From the NCBI GenBank assembly GCA_023248955.1, contig JAHFDP010000026.1, positions 1 to 44,886 on the forward strand: a DNA stretch of 44,886 bases, written 5' to 3'. Source of the stretch: Deltaproteobacteria bacterium. GTDB taxonomy: Bacteria; Myxococcota; Myxococcia; Myxococcales; JAHFDP01. This document shows positions 21,139-29,865 of the stretch, in pieces; the first letter of the stretch is position 1; each line of letters starts with the position of its first letter. Position numbers and translations under genes: made by a program. A model generated the notes under the pieces. That model had not been told where the DNA came from, ran no database searches, and saw only the letters and a list, made by a program, of their open reading frames with translations.

Positions 21139-23031
21139 TCAGCGCGACGGCAATGCACGAATGCGCTCGTAAAAAGCCAGCGTGGCTGCGCCACGACGGT
21201 CGTTGGTAAAAGTCCGTGCGCGTTCGCGCGCTGTGGTGCCTAGCGCTCGTCGCAGCGAAGCGTCACTCAAAAGCGTGTGCAGCGCCCTTCCAAGTGCATT
21301 TCGATCCCGCGGATCCACGGCGAAGCCTGCGCCCTCGACAAGCTCTGGTGCGGCGCCATCGTTGCCGACGACAACGGGACACCCGCAGGCCATCGCTTCC
21401 AGCACGCCGCGACACGCGCCGTCGTTGCCCTCGCGCAGCCAGGCCGCGACATCGAGCATGCGGTAGGCATCGACGAGCCGCTCGCCGGTGACATAGCCCG
21501 CGAAAACGATTGCGTCGCCGAGCGGCGCCGCTTGGGCCCGCAGCGTTGGTTCGGCCTCACCGCGCCCGAAGAGCACCAGCCGCGCCGTGGGTAACGTGCG
21601 ATGAACATCGGTGAATGCATCGATGAGCGCAGCGTGATCGCGATCCGCCTTCAGGCGCGCAACGATGCCGACGACCGGAGCGTCCTCGGAAATACCCAGT
21701 GTGCCGCGAAGACCGTGCGACTCACCCGGAGAAAAACGCTGCGCATCCACGGCGCCTGGAATGGTGATCACGCGCTCGGGATCGAAACCAGATGCAACGA
21801 GATCGCGCCGATACGCTTGTGCGGCCACCACCACGCCATCCGCGTGATTGAGCATCCACCGCCGTGCGGCGCCCGTGAGATCGACACGGCGATGCGCCGT
21901 CCGCACAATCCGCACGCGGCTCGCTCGGGCCAGCGTACGCGCCGTCCAGGCCAGCAGATGGTCGTGCGCCATGTTGGCGTTCAAGAGATCGAAGTCACCT
22001 CGACGAAGATGGCGCGCCAATCCCATGACGTCAGACGCAAAGTGATGGAGACGAACTTGACGCGACACTTTCAACACCAGCGGTGGCGGCAAACCGGCCT
22101 CGGTAATCCAGCGCGTGAGATCGCCGGGCGTTGCCGTATCGATGGCCAGGTGCGCATCGTGGCCCTGCGCCCGCAAGTAGGTTGCTAACGCCAGCACGCC
22201 CTCAGCGCTGCCAGTGCGTGACGAGGAAGAAACGAGGAGGAGTGGACGCACGGAACTCGACACGGCTCTCCTCCGTGACAATTCCCGCAATCGGCCATAC
22301 CGGCGAAACGCCTCGTAGGCGCGAATCCAAGCCACCTGCGCGCCGCGCGTCCCATCTAGAAATCCAAGTCGCAGCACGAAGGCGCGGACAAAGCGCGCGA
22401 CAGGCCGAACGATCACATCCAATGTTGTGGCGCGACGACCGGCAGCAAAGAGCGACAGCGCCGACGTTTCGGCATAGCGCTCCATCTTGGCCAGCGCGTG
22501 CGCGAGCGAGTCGTAGGTGTGGTGAAGCATCGGCGCTTCGAGACGGCCGACCGATCCCTCCACCAGCAGCGCCTCGTGCACGGGCCGCGCGGGATCCCAG
22601 CGCGCGCGGTCGCGTCGAAAGAGCCGCACGTGACGATCGGGCCAGAGGCCGCCGTGCCGCAGCCACGTTCCGTCAAAATGATTCGCAAACGGCATCGACA
22701 GCGCAGCGTGCGGCGTCGACTGCACCACCGCGCGAATCTCCGCCGCCAGGTTCTCGCTCACCCTTTCGTCCGCATCGATCGAGAGCACCCAGTCACCGGT
22801 GCAGGCCAGACGCGCGGCCTCGCGCTGGCGGGCAAAGTCATCGAACGGGCGCTCCACGAGCCGCGCACCCTGGGCGCCAACGATGTCCCGTGTGGCATCG
22901 TTGCTGCCGCCGTCCACCACCACGATCTCGTCGCAGAAGGCCAGCGCTTCGAGACACCGTGGGAGCCGCGCCGCTTCGTTCTGGACGATCAGCGCCGCCG
23001 ATAGTTTCACGGACGAAATCGTTCGAGCCAT
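21139..23031 (-). CDS. Two-domain glycosyltransferase (GT2-GT4 fusion)
   Basis: A 630-residue protein. Residues 1-265 are a GT2 domain of the WaaE/KdtX type (LSAALIVQNEAARLPRCLEA, EIVVVDGGSNDAT, DWVLSIDADERVSE, GGLWPDRHVRLFRRD). Residues about 275-630 are a GT4 GT-B enzyme (LLLVSSSSRTGSAEGVLALA, AVDAQRFSPGE, VGIVARLKADRDHAALIDAF, then EGNDGACRGVLEAMACGCPV with the conserved E-x7-E). The related single proteins act in LPS core assembly, so this fusion may add two successive core sugars. It overlaps hldE2 by 25 bp from ATG 23031. A GTG at 23010, overlapping that stop as GTGA, begins nearer the usual GT2 start and may be the real one. Confidence 0.9.
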   Translation of the reverse strand: MARTISSVKLSAALIVQNEAARLPRCLEALAFCDEIVVVDGGSNDATRDIVGAQGARLVERPFDDFARQREAARLACTGDWVLSIDADERVSENLAAEIRAVVQSTPHAALSMPFANHFDGTWLRHGGLWPDRHVRLFRRDRARWDPARPVHEALLVEGSVGRLEAPMLHHTYDSLAHALAKMERYAETSALSLFAAGRRATTLDVIVRPVARFVRAFVLRLGFLDGTRGAQVAWIRAYEAFRRYGRLRELSRRRAVSSSVRPLLLVSSSSRTGSAEGVLALATYLRAQGHDAHLAIDTATPGDLTRWITEAGLPPPLVLKVSRQVRLHHFASDVMGLARHLRRGDFDLLNANMAHDHLLAWTARTLARASRVRIVRTAHRRVDLTGAARRWMLNHADGVVVAAQAYRRDLVASGFDPERVITIPGAVDAQRFSPGESHGLRGTLGISEDAPVVGIVARLKADRDHAALIDAFTDVHRTLPTARLVLFGRGEAEPTLRAQAAPLGDAIVFAGYVTGERLVDAYRMLDVAAWLREGNDGACRGVLEAMACGCPVVVGNDGAAPELVEGAGFAVDPRDRNALGRALHTLLSDASLRRALGTTARERARTFTNDRRGAATLAFYERIRALPSR

Positions 23032-23483
23032 GAAGTAATTTGACTCGTCGAGTGATTTTTGGGATCGCCGGCGATGGCCACTTGACCACCGAGCGACAGC
23101 ACCAGCGCCCGCTCTGGAATCGTTTCCGGGGTGTAGTCCGTTCCCTTGACGTGAACGTCGGGGCGCAGCGCGCGGATCACGGCGCTGGCATCCACTTCGC
23201 CAAAGAGGACCACGCGATCGACGCAGGCCAGCGCCGCCACCAACTCCGCGCGTTCCGACGCGGGGAACACCGGCCGCGAAGCTCCCTTGCTCGCGCGAAC
23301 CGAGACATCGCTGTTCACGGCCACCACCAGCGCGTCCGCCAGCGCGCGCGCACCGCGCAAATAGCGCAGATGTCCGACGTGCAATAGATCAAACGCGCCG
23401 TTGGCCAGCGCAACGCGACGACCGGCCGCGCGTTGCGCCTCGCACCAGCGCGCGGTCGCTGCGAGCGAATCGATCTCAGCCAC
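23007..23483 (-). CDS. hldE2: D-glycero-beta-D-manno-heptose-1-phosphate adenylyltransferase
   Basis: A 158-residue nucleotidyltransferase that makes ADP-heptose for the LPS inner core. It has the cytidylyltransferase signature LANGAFDLLHVGHLRYLRGA (HxGH at about residues 36-39) and a C-terminal VKGTDYTPETIPE segment with the ISSTxxI-like STSQITSWL end typical of the RfaE C-domain. In E. coli this is the C-terminal half of bifunctional HldE; here the kinase is a separate upstream gene overlapping by 8 bp. Also named rfaE2 or hldC. Identification is secure from motifs and context. Confidence 0.93.
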   Translation of the reverse strand: MAEIDSLAATARWCEAQRAAGRRVALANGAFDLLHVGHLRYLRGARALADALVVAVNSDVSVRASKGASRPVFPASERAELVAALACVDRVVLFGEVDASAVIRALRPDVHVKGTDYTPETIPERALVLSLGGQVAIAGDPKNHSTSQITSWLERFRP

Positions 23484-24516
23484 GGGCGCGCCGCAACTTC
23501 GCTGGAACGTTGCGGCCGAGCCGAAAGCTCAGCGCGAGTTCGGCACAGAGTTCTTCCTGCGTCACCACGGCAGTGCCGGGCTTCTTCACGCAGAGCGCAC
23601 CGGCCACGTTGGCGATTCGCGCGCTGGCCAACACGTCGCCGGAAGCGGCGAGCGCGGCGGTAAACGCCGCCATCACGGTATCCCCCGCCCCGGTCACATC
23701 GACGGCGTCGCTTGATCCGTGCGCCGCGATTTGTTCGGTTGGCTCACCGGCGCGAAAGAGCGCCATGCCACTACGGCCGCGCGTCACCAGCACCGCGCCA
23801 CAACGCAACGTGCGAAGGAAAGCCCGGCCCGCGCGCTCGAAAGCCAGCGCGTCGTCGCCCGTCCGAATGCCGCTGGCCAGTTCGAGCTCGCTCTCGTTGG
23901 GCTTGACCACCTGCACGCCCGAGAAGGCGCCAAGATTGTGGCGCGAATCGGCGCACACCGTCACGCCACGCCGGGCCAGCCGCCGCACTTGGGCGATCAC
24001 CGCTGGCGAGCAGGTTCCACTGCCGTAGTCGGAAACAAGAAGGGCATCGGCGCCTTCGCACGCTTCGCGCAGCGCCGCGAGAAGTTGCCGCTCCGTGCGC
24101 GCGGAAAGCGCGGCGGTCTGGCCGCGATCGAGCCTCAGCATCTGCTGTCGGCGCGTGTTCTTGCCCCCCGCGAGAATACGCATCTTCGTATCCGTGCGGC
24201 GCTCCGGAAGCGCGAGAACGCCGTGCACACTCGCACCCTGATCGCGAAGCGCGCCAACCACCGCCTGGCCCTCGTCGTCCACACCCGTCACGCCCACCAC
24301 GCGCGTGCGCACACCGAGCGCGGCGAGATTGGCCGCGGCATTGCCCGCACCACCCGGACGCCGCTCGCTCGCCTCGTAACGAACCACCAGCACCGGCGCT
24401 TCGCGGCTCACCCGCTCGGTTTCGCCATAGACGTATTCGTCGCAAACGAGATCGCCCAGCACGACCACCGTGCGCCTCGGCAACTCGCTTGCAATCGCTT
24501 CTAGGGACAGGGCCAT
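23476..24516 (-). CDS. hldE1: D-glycero-beta-D-manno-heptose-7-phosphate kinase
   Basis: A 346-residue PfkB/ribokinase-fold kinase phosphorylating heptose-7-phosphate at C1. Visible motifs are RPGGAGNAAANLAALG, TDTKMRILAGGKNTRRQQML, SDYGSGTCS, VKPNESELE, and the anion-hole/catalytic block DAVDVTGAGDTVMAAFTAAL with the catalytic Asp in GAGD. It matches the RfaE N-domain in length and order. The next gene, hldE2, overlaps by 8 bp, so kinase and adenylyltransferase are split but coupled. The epimerase and the phosphatase of the pathway are not in the window. Also called rfaE1 or hldA. Confidence 0.93.
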   Translation of the reverse strand: MALSLEAIASELPRRTVVVLGDLVCDEYVYGETERVSREAPVLVVRYEASERRPGGAGNAAANLAALGVRTRVVGVTGVDDEGQAVVGALRDQGASVHGVLALPERRTDTKMRILAGGKNTRRQQMLRLDRGQTAALSARTERQLLAALREACEGADALLVSDYGSGTCSPAVIAQVRRLARRGVTVCADSRHNLGAFSGVQVVKPNESELELASGIRTGDDALAFERAGRAFLRTLRCGAVLVTRGRSGMALFRAGEPTEQIAAHGSSDAVDVTGAGDTVMAAFTAALAASGDVLASARIANVAGALCVKKPGTAVVTQEELCAELALSFRLGRNVPAKLRRARG

Positions 24517-24573
24517 GCGCCGCGTTCACTTACCGCGGCGCTCGTGCACGAGACAAGACAACGGGCGCTTAGC

Positions 24574-24831
24574 CTATGGCGTCCCGTGTGATCCTGGACC
24601 ATGGCCATGAAGCCGCTTGCCCGCTTCAATAAGCTCGCGAACGCGCTGGCCGCCTTTGTGGCCGATCTCCGAGTAGAAACTCGGTCCGCGCTCGCGGGCC
24701 ACGGTCTGTCCGCCTTTGCGCCCGATGTTCTCGTAGAAGTCGTGACCGCGCTCGCTGGCGACTTTTTCGCCGCCAAGCCGGCCGGCCTCCTGCACCGTCA
24801 TGCTGGGACCTCGAGGATGTTTGCGCGCCAT
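24574..24831 (-). CDS. KGG-repeat stress protein (con-10/YciG-like)
   Basis: An 85-residue hydrophilic protein from ATG 24831, backed by a strong GGAGG site; a further GTG upstream is less likely. It contains successive GG-x-x-V-A-x-E-R-G-x-x-FY-x-x-IG-x-KGG units (MTVQEAGRLGGEKVASERG, DFYENIGRKGGQTVARERG, SFYSEIGHKGGQRVRELIEA). Such proteins are induced in stress or sporulation and belong to the con-10/GsiB-like group of hydrophilins. It is unusual inside an LPS cluster: lpxK ends 22 bp upstream and hldE1 starts 57 bp downstream. Whether it is cotranscribed is unknown. Confidence 0.85.
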   Translation of the reverse strand: MARKHPRGPSMTVQEAGRLGGEKVASERGHDFYENIGRKGGQTVARERGPSFYSEIGHKGGQRVRELIEAGKRLHGHGPGSHGTP

Positions 24832-24853
24832 TGGCGCCTCCGGCGTTGTGGCT

Positions 24854-25870
24854 TCAATCTGTGTATTGTCGCACACTGTTGTCTACGGCCTTGGGACCCA
24901 GAACGCGCGCGAGCGCTTCGTCGAGGAGCTCCGCACCAGCGAGAAGTTCGACTTCCACGCGCACCACCACGAAGGCCTCCGCGCCACACCACGCGGGAAG
25001 ACGCATCGCATCTTTCTCGGTCACGGCAACGGCGTCGGCGTGCGTGCGCTCGGACGTGCGAAGAACCGCGCGAAGCGCAGCATCGGAAAACGGCGCGTGA
25101 TCGCCCTTCTCCACCAAGGATTCAACGCGCGCGCCCGCTTCCACGAGTGTTCGCCGAAACGACTCCGGTCGCGCGATGCCAGCGAGCGCCACGAGACGGC
25201 GGCCGCGGATCATCTCGGGCTGCACGACGCGCAACCGCGAGCGAACGCCATCCCCCGGCCGCGCGGATGTTCGCCAAAGGAGACCCGCGCGATGAAGTGC
25301 TTGCGGCAGCTCACGAAGCGGTCCGCGCGGCAGGAGCCGTCCATTTCCGAAGGGACGTTCATCGTCGAGGACGACGAGATCGAGATCGCGATGCAAGCGC
25401 AGATGAGAAAATCCATCGTCGACGAGAACAACCTCGGCGCCGCGCTGCACCGCACGCCGCGCGGCGGCCACGCGATCACGACCCACGACGACGTGCGCGA
25501 ACGGCAGGCGGCGCGCGAGCAGCAGCGCCTCGTCTCCGCAAAGTCGCCACGCCGTCTCCGCCTGCACGTCGAGCGGACCGCGCGCGTGTCCGCCGAATCC
25601 GCGCGACACCACACCCACGCGAACGCCCGCGGTGTGCAAACGTTCGGCGAGATGGATCACGACCGGCGTCTTTCCCGCGCCACCAGCCACGAGGTTGCCC
25701 ACGGAGATCACCGGCGCGCCGGCAGAACACGTCTCGAAAATACCCGCTCGGTAAGCCGCACGCCGAAGTGCCGACGCCGCGCGAAAAACCATCGCGCCGA
25801 CGGCCAGCGGCGAAAGAAGCGCGCGCTCCCACGGCAAATCGTCGCGGTACCAAAACGACGGCGTTCGCAT
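24854..25870 (-). CDS. lpxK: Tetraacyldisaccharide 4'-kinase
   Basis: LpxK phosphorylates the tetraacyl disaccharide to lipid IV-A at the inner membrane. The 338-residue protein starts MRTPSFWYRDDLPWERALLS, followed by a hydrophobic N-terminal segment and the Walker A block VISVGNLVAGGAGKTPVVIH. Then come the GVVSRGFGG strand and the signature VLVDDGFSHLRLHRDLDLVV (DDG-Q/F-H). HADAVAVTEKDAMRLP near the end is also conserved. Its ATG overlaps the heptosyltransferase stop as TGATG. Part of the long LPS operon. Confidence 0.95.
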   Translation of the reverse strand: MRTPSFWYRDDLPWERALLSPLAVGAMVFRAASALRRAAYRAGIFETCSAGAPVISVGNLVAGGAGKTPVVIHLAERLHTAGVRVGVVSRGFGGHARGPLDVQAETAWRLCGDEALLLARRLPFAHVVVGRDRVAAARRAVQRGAEVVLVDDGFSHLRLHRDLDLVVLDDERPFGNGRLLPRGPLRELPQALHRAGLLWRTSARPGDGVRSRLRVVQPEMIRGRRLVALAGIARPESFRRTLVEAGARVESLVEKGDHAPFSDAALRAVLRTSERTHADAVAVTEKDAMRLPAWCGAEAFVVVRVEVELLAGAELLDEALARVLGPKAVDNSVRQYTD

Positions 25871-26802
25871 CAGGTTGCCGCCGCGAGCAGCGCGCGCGCC
25901 GCATTCAGAACATGGTCCGCCGATAAATCCTGCAAACACGCATGGTGCCCGAGTGGGCAAACGGCCCCGCCGTGGTTCGTGCACGGGCTACACGCCAGCT
26001 CGAGCGACACGGCGCGCGCGGCCTCACCATACGGTTGCCAACGCCGCGGAGAGGTAGGTCCGAAAACCGCCACGACCGGCGTGCCCTGCTCCGTCGCCAG
26101 ATGCGCCAGCCCGCTGTCGTTGCCGATCAGAAGGGCGCAGCGCGCGAGGAGTTCGGCCGATGCCGCCAAGGTCCATCCACGCGCATCGACCAACGGCGGC
26201 GTGCGCAGCAGCGCTGCCAGCGCGGAGAGCTGCGCGTCATCTCCAGCGCCGCCAACCAATGCGAGCGCGTAACCCTCGGACGCAAAGGCGTCGCCAACTT
26301 CGGCGAAGCGCTCGGCCGGCCAACGCTTGGTGGAATGCGCGGCGCCCGGAGCAAGCGCAACGAGGTTCTCGCGTCGGTCGCCACGTTGACATTTTGCCGG
26401 TATTGCAAACGTGATCTTTTGAAATACATCCGTATACCGCTCCACCGCATGCCGTTTTGCGGATGGAACGTCACGACCACTCGCCGCGCGCGCGAGCTCG
26501 CGCCAGGTACGGCGTTGCAGCGCAAACCGTTGCGGGGCGCCACTTAGCGATGACAGCAGCATCGTACGTGCTTTGTGCTGGAGATCCACGACGGCATCAA
26601 AGCGCGCCAACCGCACACGGCGCCAAACGTCGGGCGACCAGGCCCACACGTCGTCCACCGTACGGGTCACCAGCGGTTCGAAGCGCGCATCGGTGAGCAA
26701 CGTGAGGTGCAAGTCAGGACGCGCGGACTTCACGGCACGCAGCACCGGCAGTGTGAGAAGAACATCGCCCATCGCCGAAAGGCGAATCACGAGCACTCGC
26801 AT
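25870..26802 (-). CDS. Heptosyltransferase-type (GT9) glycosyltransferase
   Basis: A 310-residue GT-B enzyme of family 9: MRVLVIRLSAMGDVLLTLPV, FDAVVDLQHKARTML, LVALAPGAAHSTKRWPAERF, and the C-terminal nucleotide site IGNDSGLAHLATEQGTPVVA, then VFGPTSPRRWQPYG. WaaC, WaaF and WaaQ proteins share all of these and transfer heptose from ADP-heptose to Kdo or heptose. The genes for ADP-heptose synthesis lie in the same run, which supports heptose as the donor. A C-terminal Cys cluster (CSPCTNHGGAVCPLGHHAC) is seen in many GT9 members. Which heptosyl position it serves cannot be told. Confidence 0.92.
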   Translation of the reverse strand: MRVLVIRLSAMGDVLLTLPVLRAVKSARPDLHLTLLTDARFEPLVTRTVDDVWAWSPDVWRRVRLARFDAVVDLQHKARTMLLSSLSGAPQRFALQRRTWRELARAASGRDVPSAKRHAVERYTDVFQKITFAIPAKCQRGDRRENLVALAPGAAHSTKRWPAERFAEVGDAFASEGYALALVGGAGDDAQLSALAALLRTPPLVDARGWTLAASAELLARCALLIGNDSGLAHLATEQGTPVVAVFGPTSPRRWQPYGEAARAVSLELACSPCTNHGGAVCPLGHHACLQDLSADHVLNAARALLAAAT

Positions 26803-26807
26803 GGAGC

Positions 26808-28082
26808 TCAGTCCCGTTCCGCAGGCGGAAGCAGCGTGGCCAGCAATGCCGCGTTGCGGGCCGACGCGCCGCGTACTTGCGAGACCGCGGCCTTGGCCAA
26901 ATGGCCAAGCTCGATCGCTTGTTCGGGGCGCGTAAACAGCTCGCGTAGCACGCGCGTGAGACCCGCGGCGTCTCGCACCTGGATTCCTCCACGGCCGAGC
27001 AAGACTTGAACGCTGTCTCGAAAATTTTCCATTCGCGGACCAAAAAGCACGGGCTTGCCGCACGCCGCGGGCTCCAAAATATTTTGTCCACCGCGGCGCA
27101 CGAACGAGCCGCCCACGAAGACCACCGTCGCCAAACGATAGGCCGCGGTCAATTCGCCGATGGTGTCGAGCACCAGAACGGATGCGGTTCCGGGCGCGCC
27201 TTTCGAACGCAGCGCCGCGTCGTGCCCCGCTGCTTCGGCCAGCGCGACCAGGCGCGGCGCGCGGTCGATGTAACGCGGCGCCAGGACCAAACGGAGGTTC
27301 GGCACCTCGCGGCGAAGCACCGAATAGATATTTAAAAGAATCGCCTCTTCCCCCTCGTGCGTGGATCCCGCGACAAGCGTGGGCGGACGTTCGCCAAGGC
27401 CCAGCGCCCCGACGAACGCGGCGTCGTCCGACTCTGGAATCGAATGCACCAGCGCGTCGAATTTGGTGTTGCCGGTCACCTGTACGCGCTCAGGCGGCGC
27501 CCCCAACGCGCGCGCGCGAACCGCCTCGACCTCTTCGCGCATCAACAAAAGATCAAGTGACACCAGCGGATTTCCCGTGAGACGAAACAGAAGGCGGTAA
27601 CGCGGGAGGCGCCGCTGGGCGAAACGGCCGTTGGTCAGCGCCAGACGCGCGCCACCTTGTTTGGCCGCCCGAATCAGCGACGGCCAAATCTCCGTGTACT
27701 CGAGCACCAGCAGATCCGGACGCAGCGTCTTCACGGCCCGCGCGGTGGCACCCGGGAGATCGTACGGCAAAAAAGTCGTCAAGGCCGCGTCGGCGAAGCG
27801 CTGCTGGGCCACGAGGGCGCCGGTGTTCGTCATCGTCGAGACAATGAAAACAACATCCGGGCGAAGATGGCGCAGCTCGCGCGCAATCGGCAGCAGCGCC
27901 AGGAGATCGCCCGCCGAGGCGCCGTGCAGCCACACGCGCGGGCCGCCCACGTGTAACAATGTATCGTGTTTGTAATACCCGAACCGCGCGCGAATTCCGC
28001 GGCGCGTCTTGGACGAAAGCAGCAGCAGCGGAAAGAGCACCACGAACAGAAGATAGGCCACCAGCGTGTAGAGCCACGGCAT
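26808..28082 (-). CDS. waaA: 3-deoxy-D-manno-octulosonic acid transferase
   Basis: WaaA (KdtA) transfers Kdo from CMP-Kdo to lipid IV-A. The 424-residue protein has an N-terminal membrane anchor (LYTLVAYLLFVVLFPLLLL), the acceptor-site block VWLHGASAGDLLALLPIARE, VLEYTEIWPSLIRAA, TNGRFAQRRLPRYR, then in the C-domain VAGSTHEGEE, LVLAPRYIDRAPRL, VFVGGSFVRRGGQNILEPAA. In E. coli the first block reads HSVSVGE, and its Glu is the proposed catalytic base; here it is Asp. ATG 28082 lies 7 bp after the PHP gene's stop. All else is standard, so the assignment is strong. Confidence 0.94.
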   Translation of the reverse strand: MPWLYTLVAYLLFVVLFPLLLLSSKTRRGIRARFGYYKHDTLLHVGGPRVWLHGASAGDLLALLPIARELRHLRPDVVFIVSTMTNTGALVAQQRFADAALTTFLPYDLPGATARAVKTLRPDLLVLEYTEIWPSLIRAAKQGGARLALTNGRFAQRRLPRYRLLFRLTGNPLVSLDLLLMREEVEAVRARALGAPPERVQVTGNTKFDALVHSIPESDDAAFVGALGLGERPPTLVAGSTHEGEEAILLNIYSVLRREVPNLRLVLAPRYIDRAPRLVALAEAAGHDAALRSKGAPGTASVLVLDTIGELTAAYRLATVVFVGGSFVRRGGQNILEPAACGKPVLFGPRMENFRDSVQVLLGRGGIQVRDAAGLTRVLRELFTRPEQAIELGHLAKAAVSQVRGASARNAALLATLLPPAERD

Positions 28083-28089
28083 GCGCGTC

Positions 28090-29235
28090 TTACCGGACCC
28101 AGAGCGGGTTCGAATAGATCCAGGTGGTTTCTCGATCACCGAAGTAGAGACGGTGCGCGGTGCGGCGAATTTCGATCCGATACGCACCCGGCTGCGTGGC
28201 GATGAAGTCGAGCGTTGCCGTTTTCGAACGGTGCATTTCAACGCCGTCGCGCAAGAGCACGATCGTCACGTCGGACGGAACGTCCTCGTAGAACAAACGA
28301 ACTGCCAGCGCGGCGGGCGCGTCTACCGCTCCACCCATGGGAACGAACCGATCGCCCGACCGCGCCTCGAAACGAAAGCCATGCGCGTCGCCGAGCGCTT
28401 CAACGGCACAGAACGTCTCGCCCGCGGCGATCAGATTCACGAGCGTGGCGGCATCCGCGGCGGCATCGCCCGACCGCGGGCTGGTCGGTTGCGCCACATG
28501 CAACACGAACTGCTCGAAGACATCCTTGTAGGGTGGAATGCCGTGCGCATCGGCGGAGCAGAGGCCCAGCATGCGCCCCTGCGCGGCCAGCTTGTCCCAG
28601 AGTTGCAACACGGAGGCCGGTCGATCATAGAGCGAAAAAAGCGCGGTCTGACGGTTGAACGGAAACGACAACAGCGCGGCCATGAGCGACGACCAGGGCG
28701 GCCGCAACGCTTCGTGAAAGAGCGAATCGCCACTCAATATCTCGATGGCCGCCGCCTCTTGCACGCGCGCCCATTCGGTCCACGGTCGCGCTGGCGTGAG
28801 TGGATGCGCGATCACCGCGACACCAGCATTGGCGTGGGTCCAACGAAAAGGATCGGCCTCGCGCTCCACCACGAACGGCGCACCCGTCACGCCGAGTGCC
28901 AGGAGATGCCCGACTGTCGTCGAGAGCTCGACCCCGCGCGCCAGAAGGACGCCATCGATGTACGCCGGAGGAAGCGGCGGAACGTTGTGATCGGTGACGA
29001 TGACGAAATCGAGATTGGCACGCTTCGCGGCACGCGCTACCGCGGCATCATCTCCACGGCCGTCTGAACGCACCGTGTGAACGTGAAGCGCGCCCCGGTA
29101 GGCCGGCCCATCGGAGGGATGCGGCAGCGGAACAAGCACACTGTCGACCACCGTGCGATGCGCGCTCCGTACGCCACATACAGTGACCACGAGTCCAACC
29201 ACCGCCGCCGCGGTCAGCGCGCGGCGCGCGCTCAC
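28090..29235 (-). CDS. PHP-domain protein with N-terminal membrane anchor
   Basis: A 381-residue protein with an N-terminal hydrophobic segment (LTAAAVVGLVVTVCGVRSA), so probably exported or anchored. The PHP metal-binding motifs are complete: RGALHVHTVRSDGRGDDA, VIVTDHN, ARGVELST, VAVIAHPL, and LGLCSADAHG. PHP proteins are phosphoesterases or hydrolases using two or three metal ions. The last 100 residues (LRDGVEMHRSKTATLDFIAT, AYRIEIRRTAHRLYFGDRET) look like a beta-rich accessory domain. It starts at GTG 29235, overlapping the marC stop (GTGA). The substrate is unknown; the location suggests a phosphorylated envelope precursor. Confidence 0.85.
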   Translation of the reverse strand: MSARRALTAAAVVGLVVTVCGVRSAHRTVVDSVLVPLPHPSDGPAYRGALHVHTVRSDGRGDDAAVARAAKRANLDFVIVTDHNVPPLPPAYIDGVLLARGVELSTTVGHLLALGVTGAPFVVEREADPFRWTHANAGVAVIAHPLTPARPWTEWARVQEAAAIEILSGDSLFHEALRPPWSSLMAALLSFPFNRQTALFSLYDRPASVLQLWDKLAAQGRMLGLCSADAHGIPPYKDVFEQFVLHVAQPTSPRSGDAAADAATLVNLIAAGETFCAVEALGDAHGFRFEARSGDRFVPMGGAVDAPAALAVRLFYEDVPSDVTIVLLRDGVEMHRSKTATLDFIATQPGAYRIEIRRTAHRLYFGDRETTWIYSNPLWVR

Positions 29236-29858
29236 TTCATCGCCTCGCGCGCGCCATCGACGATGAACTGCACGGCCACCGCGCCCAGCAGCAGTCCGAT
29301 GAGCCGGTTCAGCACGTTGATCCCCGTGGCGCCGAGCACGCGCGCGATGCGATCAGCCGCGCGGAGCATCACGTAACTGGCGATCATCGTCGCTCCGATC
29401 GACGCCAACACCACCGCGATTTGCCACGTGTGATGCGTTCGGGAGACCAGCACCATCACGGTGGCGATGGCGCCCGGCCCGGCCAAGAGCGGCGTGGCCA
29501 GCGGCACGATGGCGATGTCCTCCTTGGCGGCGCTTTCCGATTCTTCCTCTGGGCTGGTGCGCGTGCGTGCTTTCTGCGCGCGTGAAAGGTCGAACGCCGT
29601 GAGCATCAGAAAAATACCGCCGGCGATTTTGAACGCGGGCAACGTCACACCGAAGAGATGAAAAATGGCGGCGCCAGCGACGGCGAATAACATCAAGAGT
29701 CCCGTCGCCAAGATGCAGGCACGGCGCGCCATCTCCTCGCGCTTCACGCTGTCGTCCGACGCAGTCATGGCGATGAACGCCGGCACCACGCCGATCGGAT
29801 CAACAACGAAAAACACAGCCGAGATGGCCAGCATGCTGAAGGAGATGGCTTCGTTCAC
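29232..29858 (-). CDS. MarC-family membrane protein
   Basis: A 208-residue inner-membrane protein with six hydrophobic segments. Family marks are AVFFVVDPIGVVPAFIAMTA near the N-terminus, FKIAGGIFLMLTAFDL in the middle, then PLATPLLAGPGAIATVMVLV and GINVLNRLIGLLLGAVAVQF at the C-terminus. MarC/UPF0056 proteins are widespread but have no proven transport role. It starts at GTG 29858, 7 bp after the GT2 gene's stop, and overlaps the PHP gene. It is a usual-length member; function remains unassigned. Confidence 0.9.
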   Translation of the reverse strand: MNEAISFSMLAISAVFFVVDPIGVVPAFIAMTASDDSVKREEMARRACILATGLLMLFAVAGAAIFHLFGVTLPAFKIAGGIFLMLTAFDLSRAQKARTRTSPEEESESAAKEDIAIVPLATPLLAGPGAIATVMVLVSRTHHTWQIAVVLASIGATMIASYVMLRAADRIARVLGATGINVLNRLIGLLLGAVAVQFIVDGAREAMK

Positions 29859-29865
29859 GGCGCGT

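Noticed and set aside
24601-26272. Long plus-strand frames opposite lpxK and the heptosyltransferase
   Set aside because: Arg-rich, motif-free translations typical of antisense frames in GC-rich genes.
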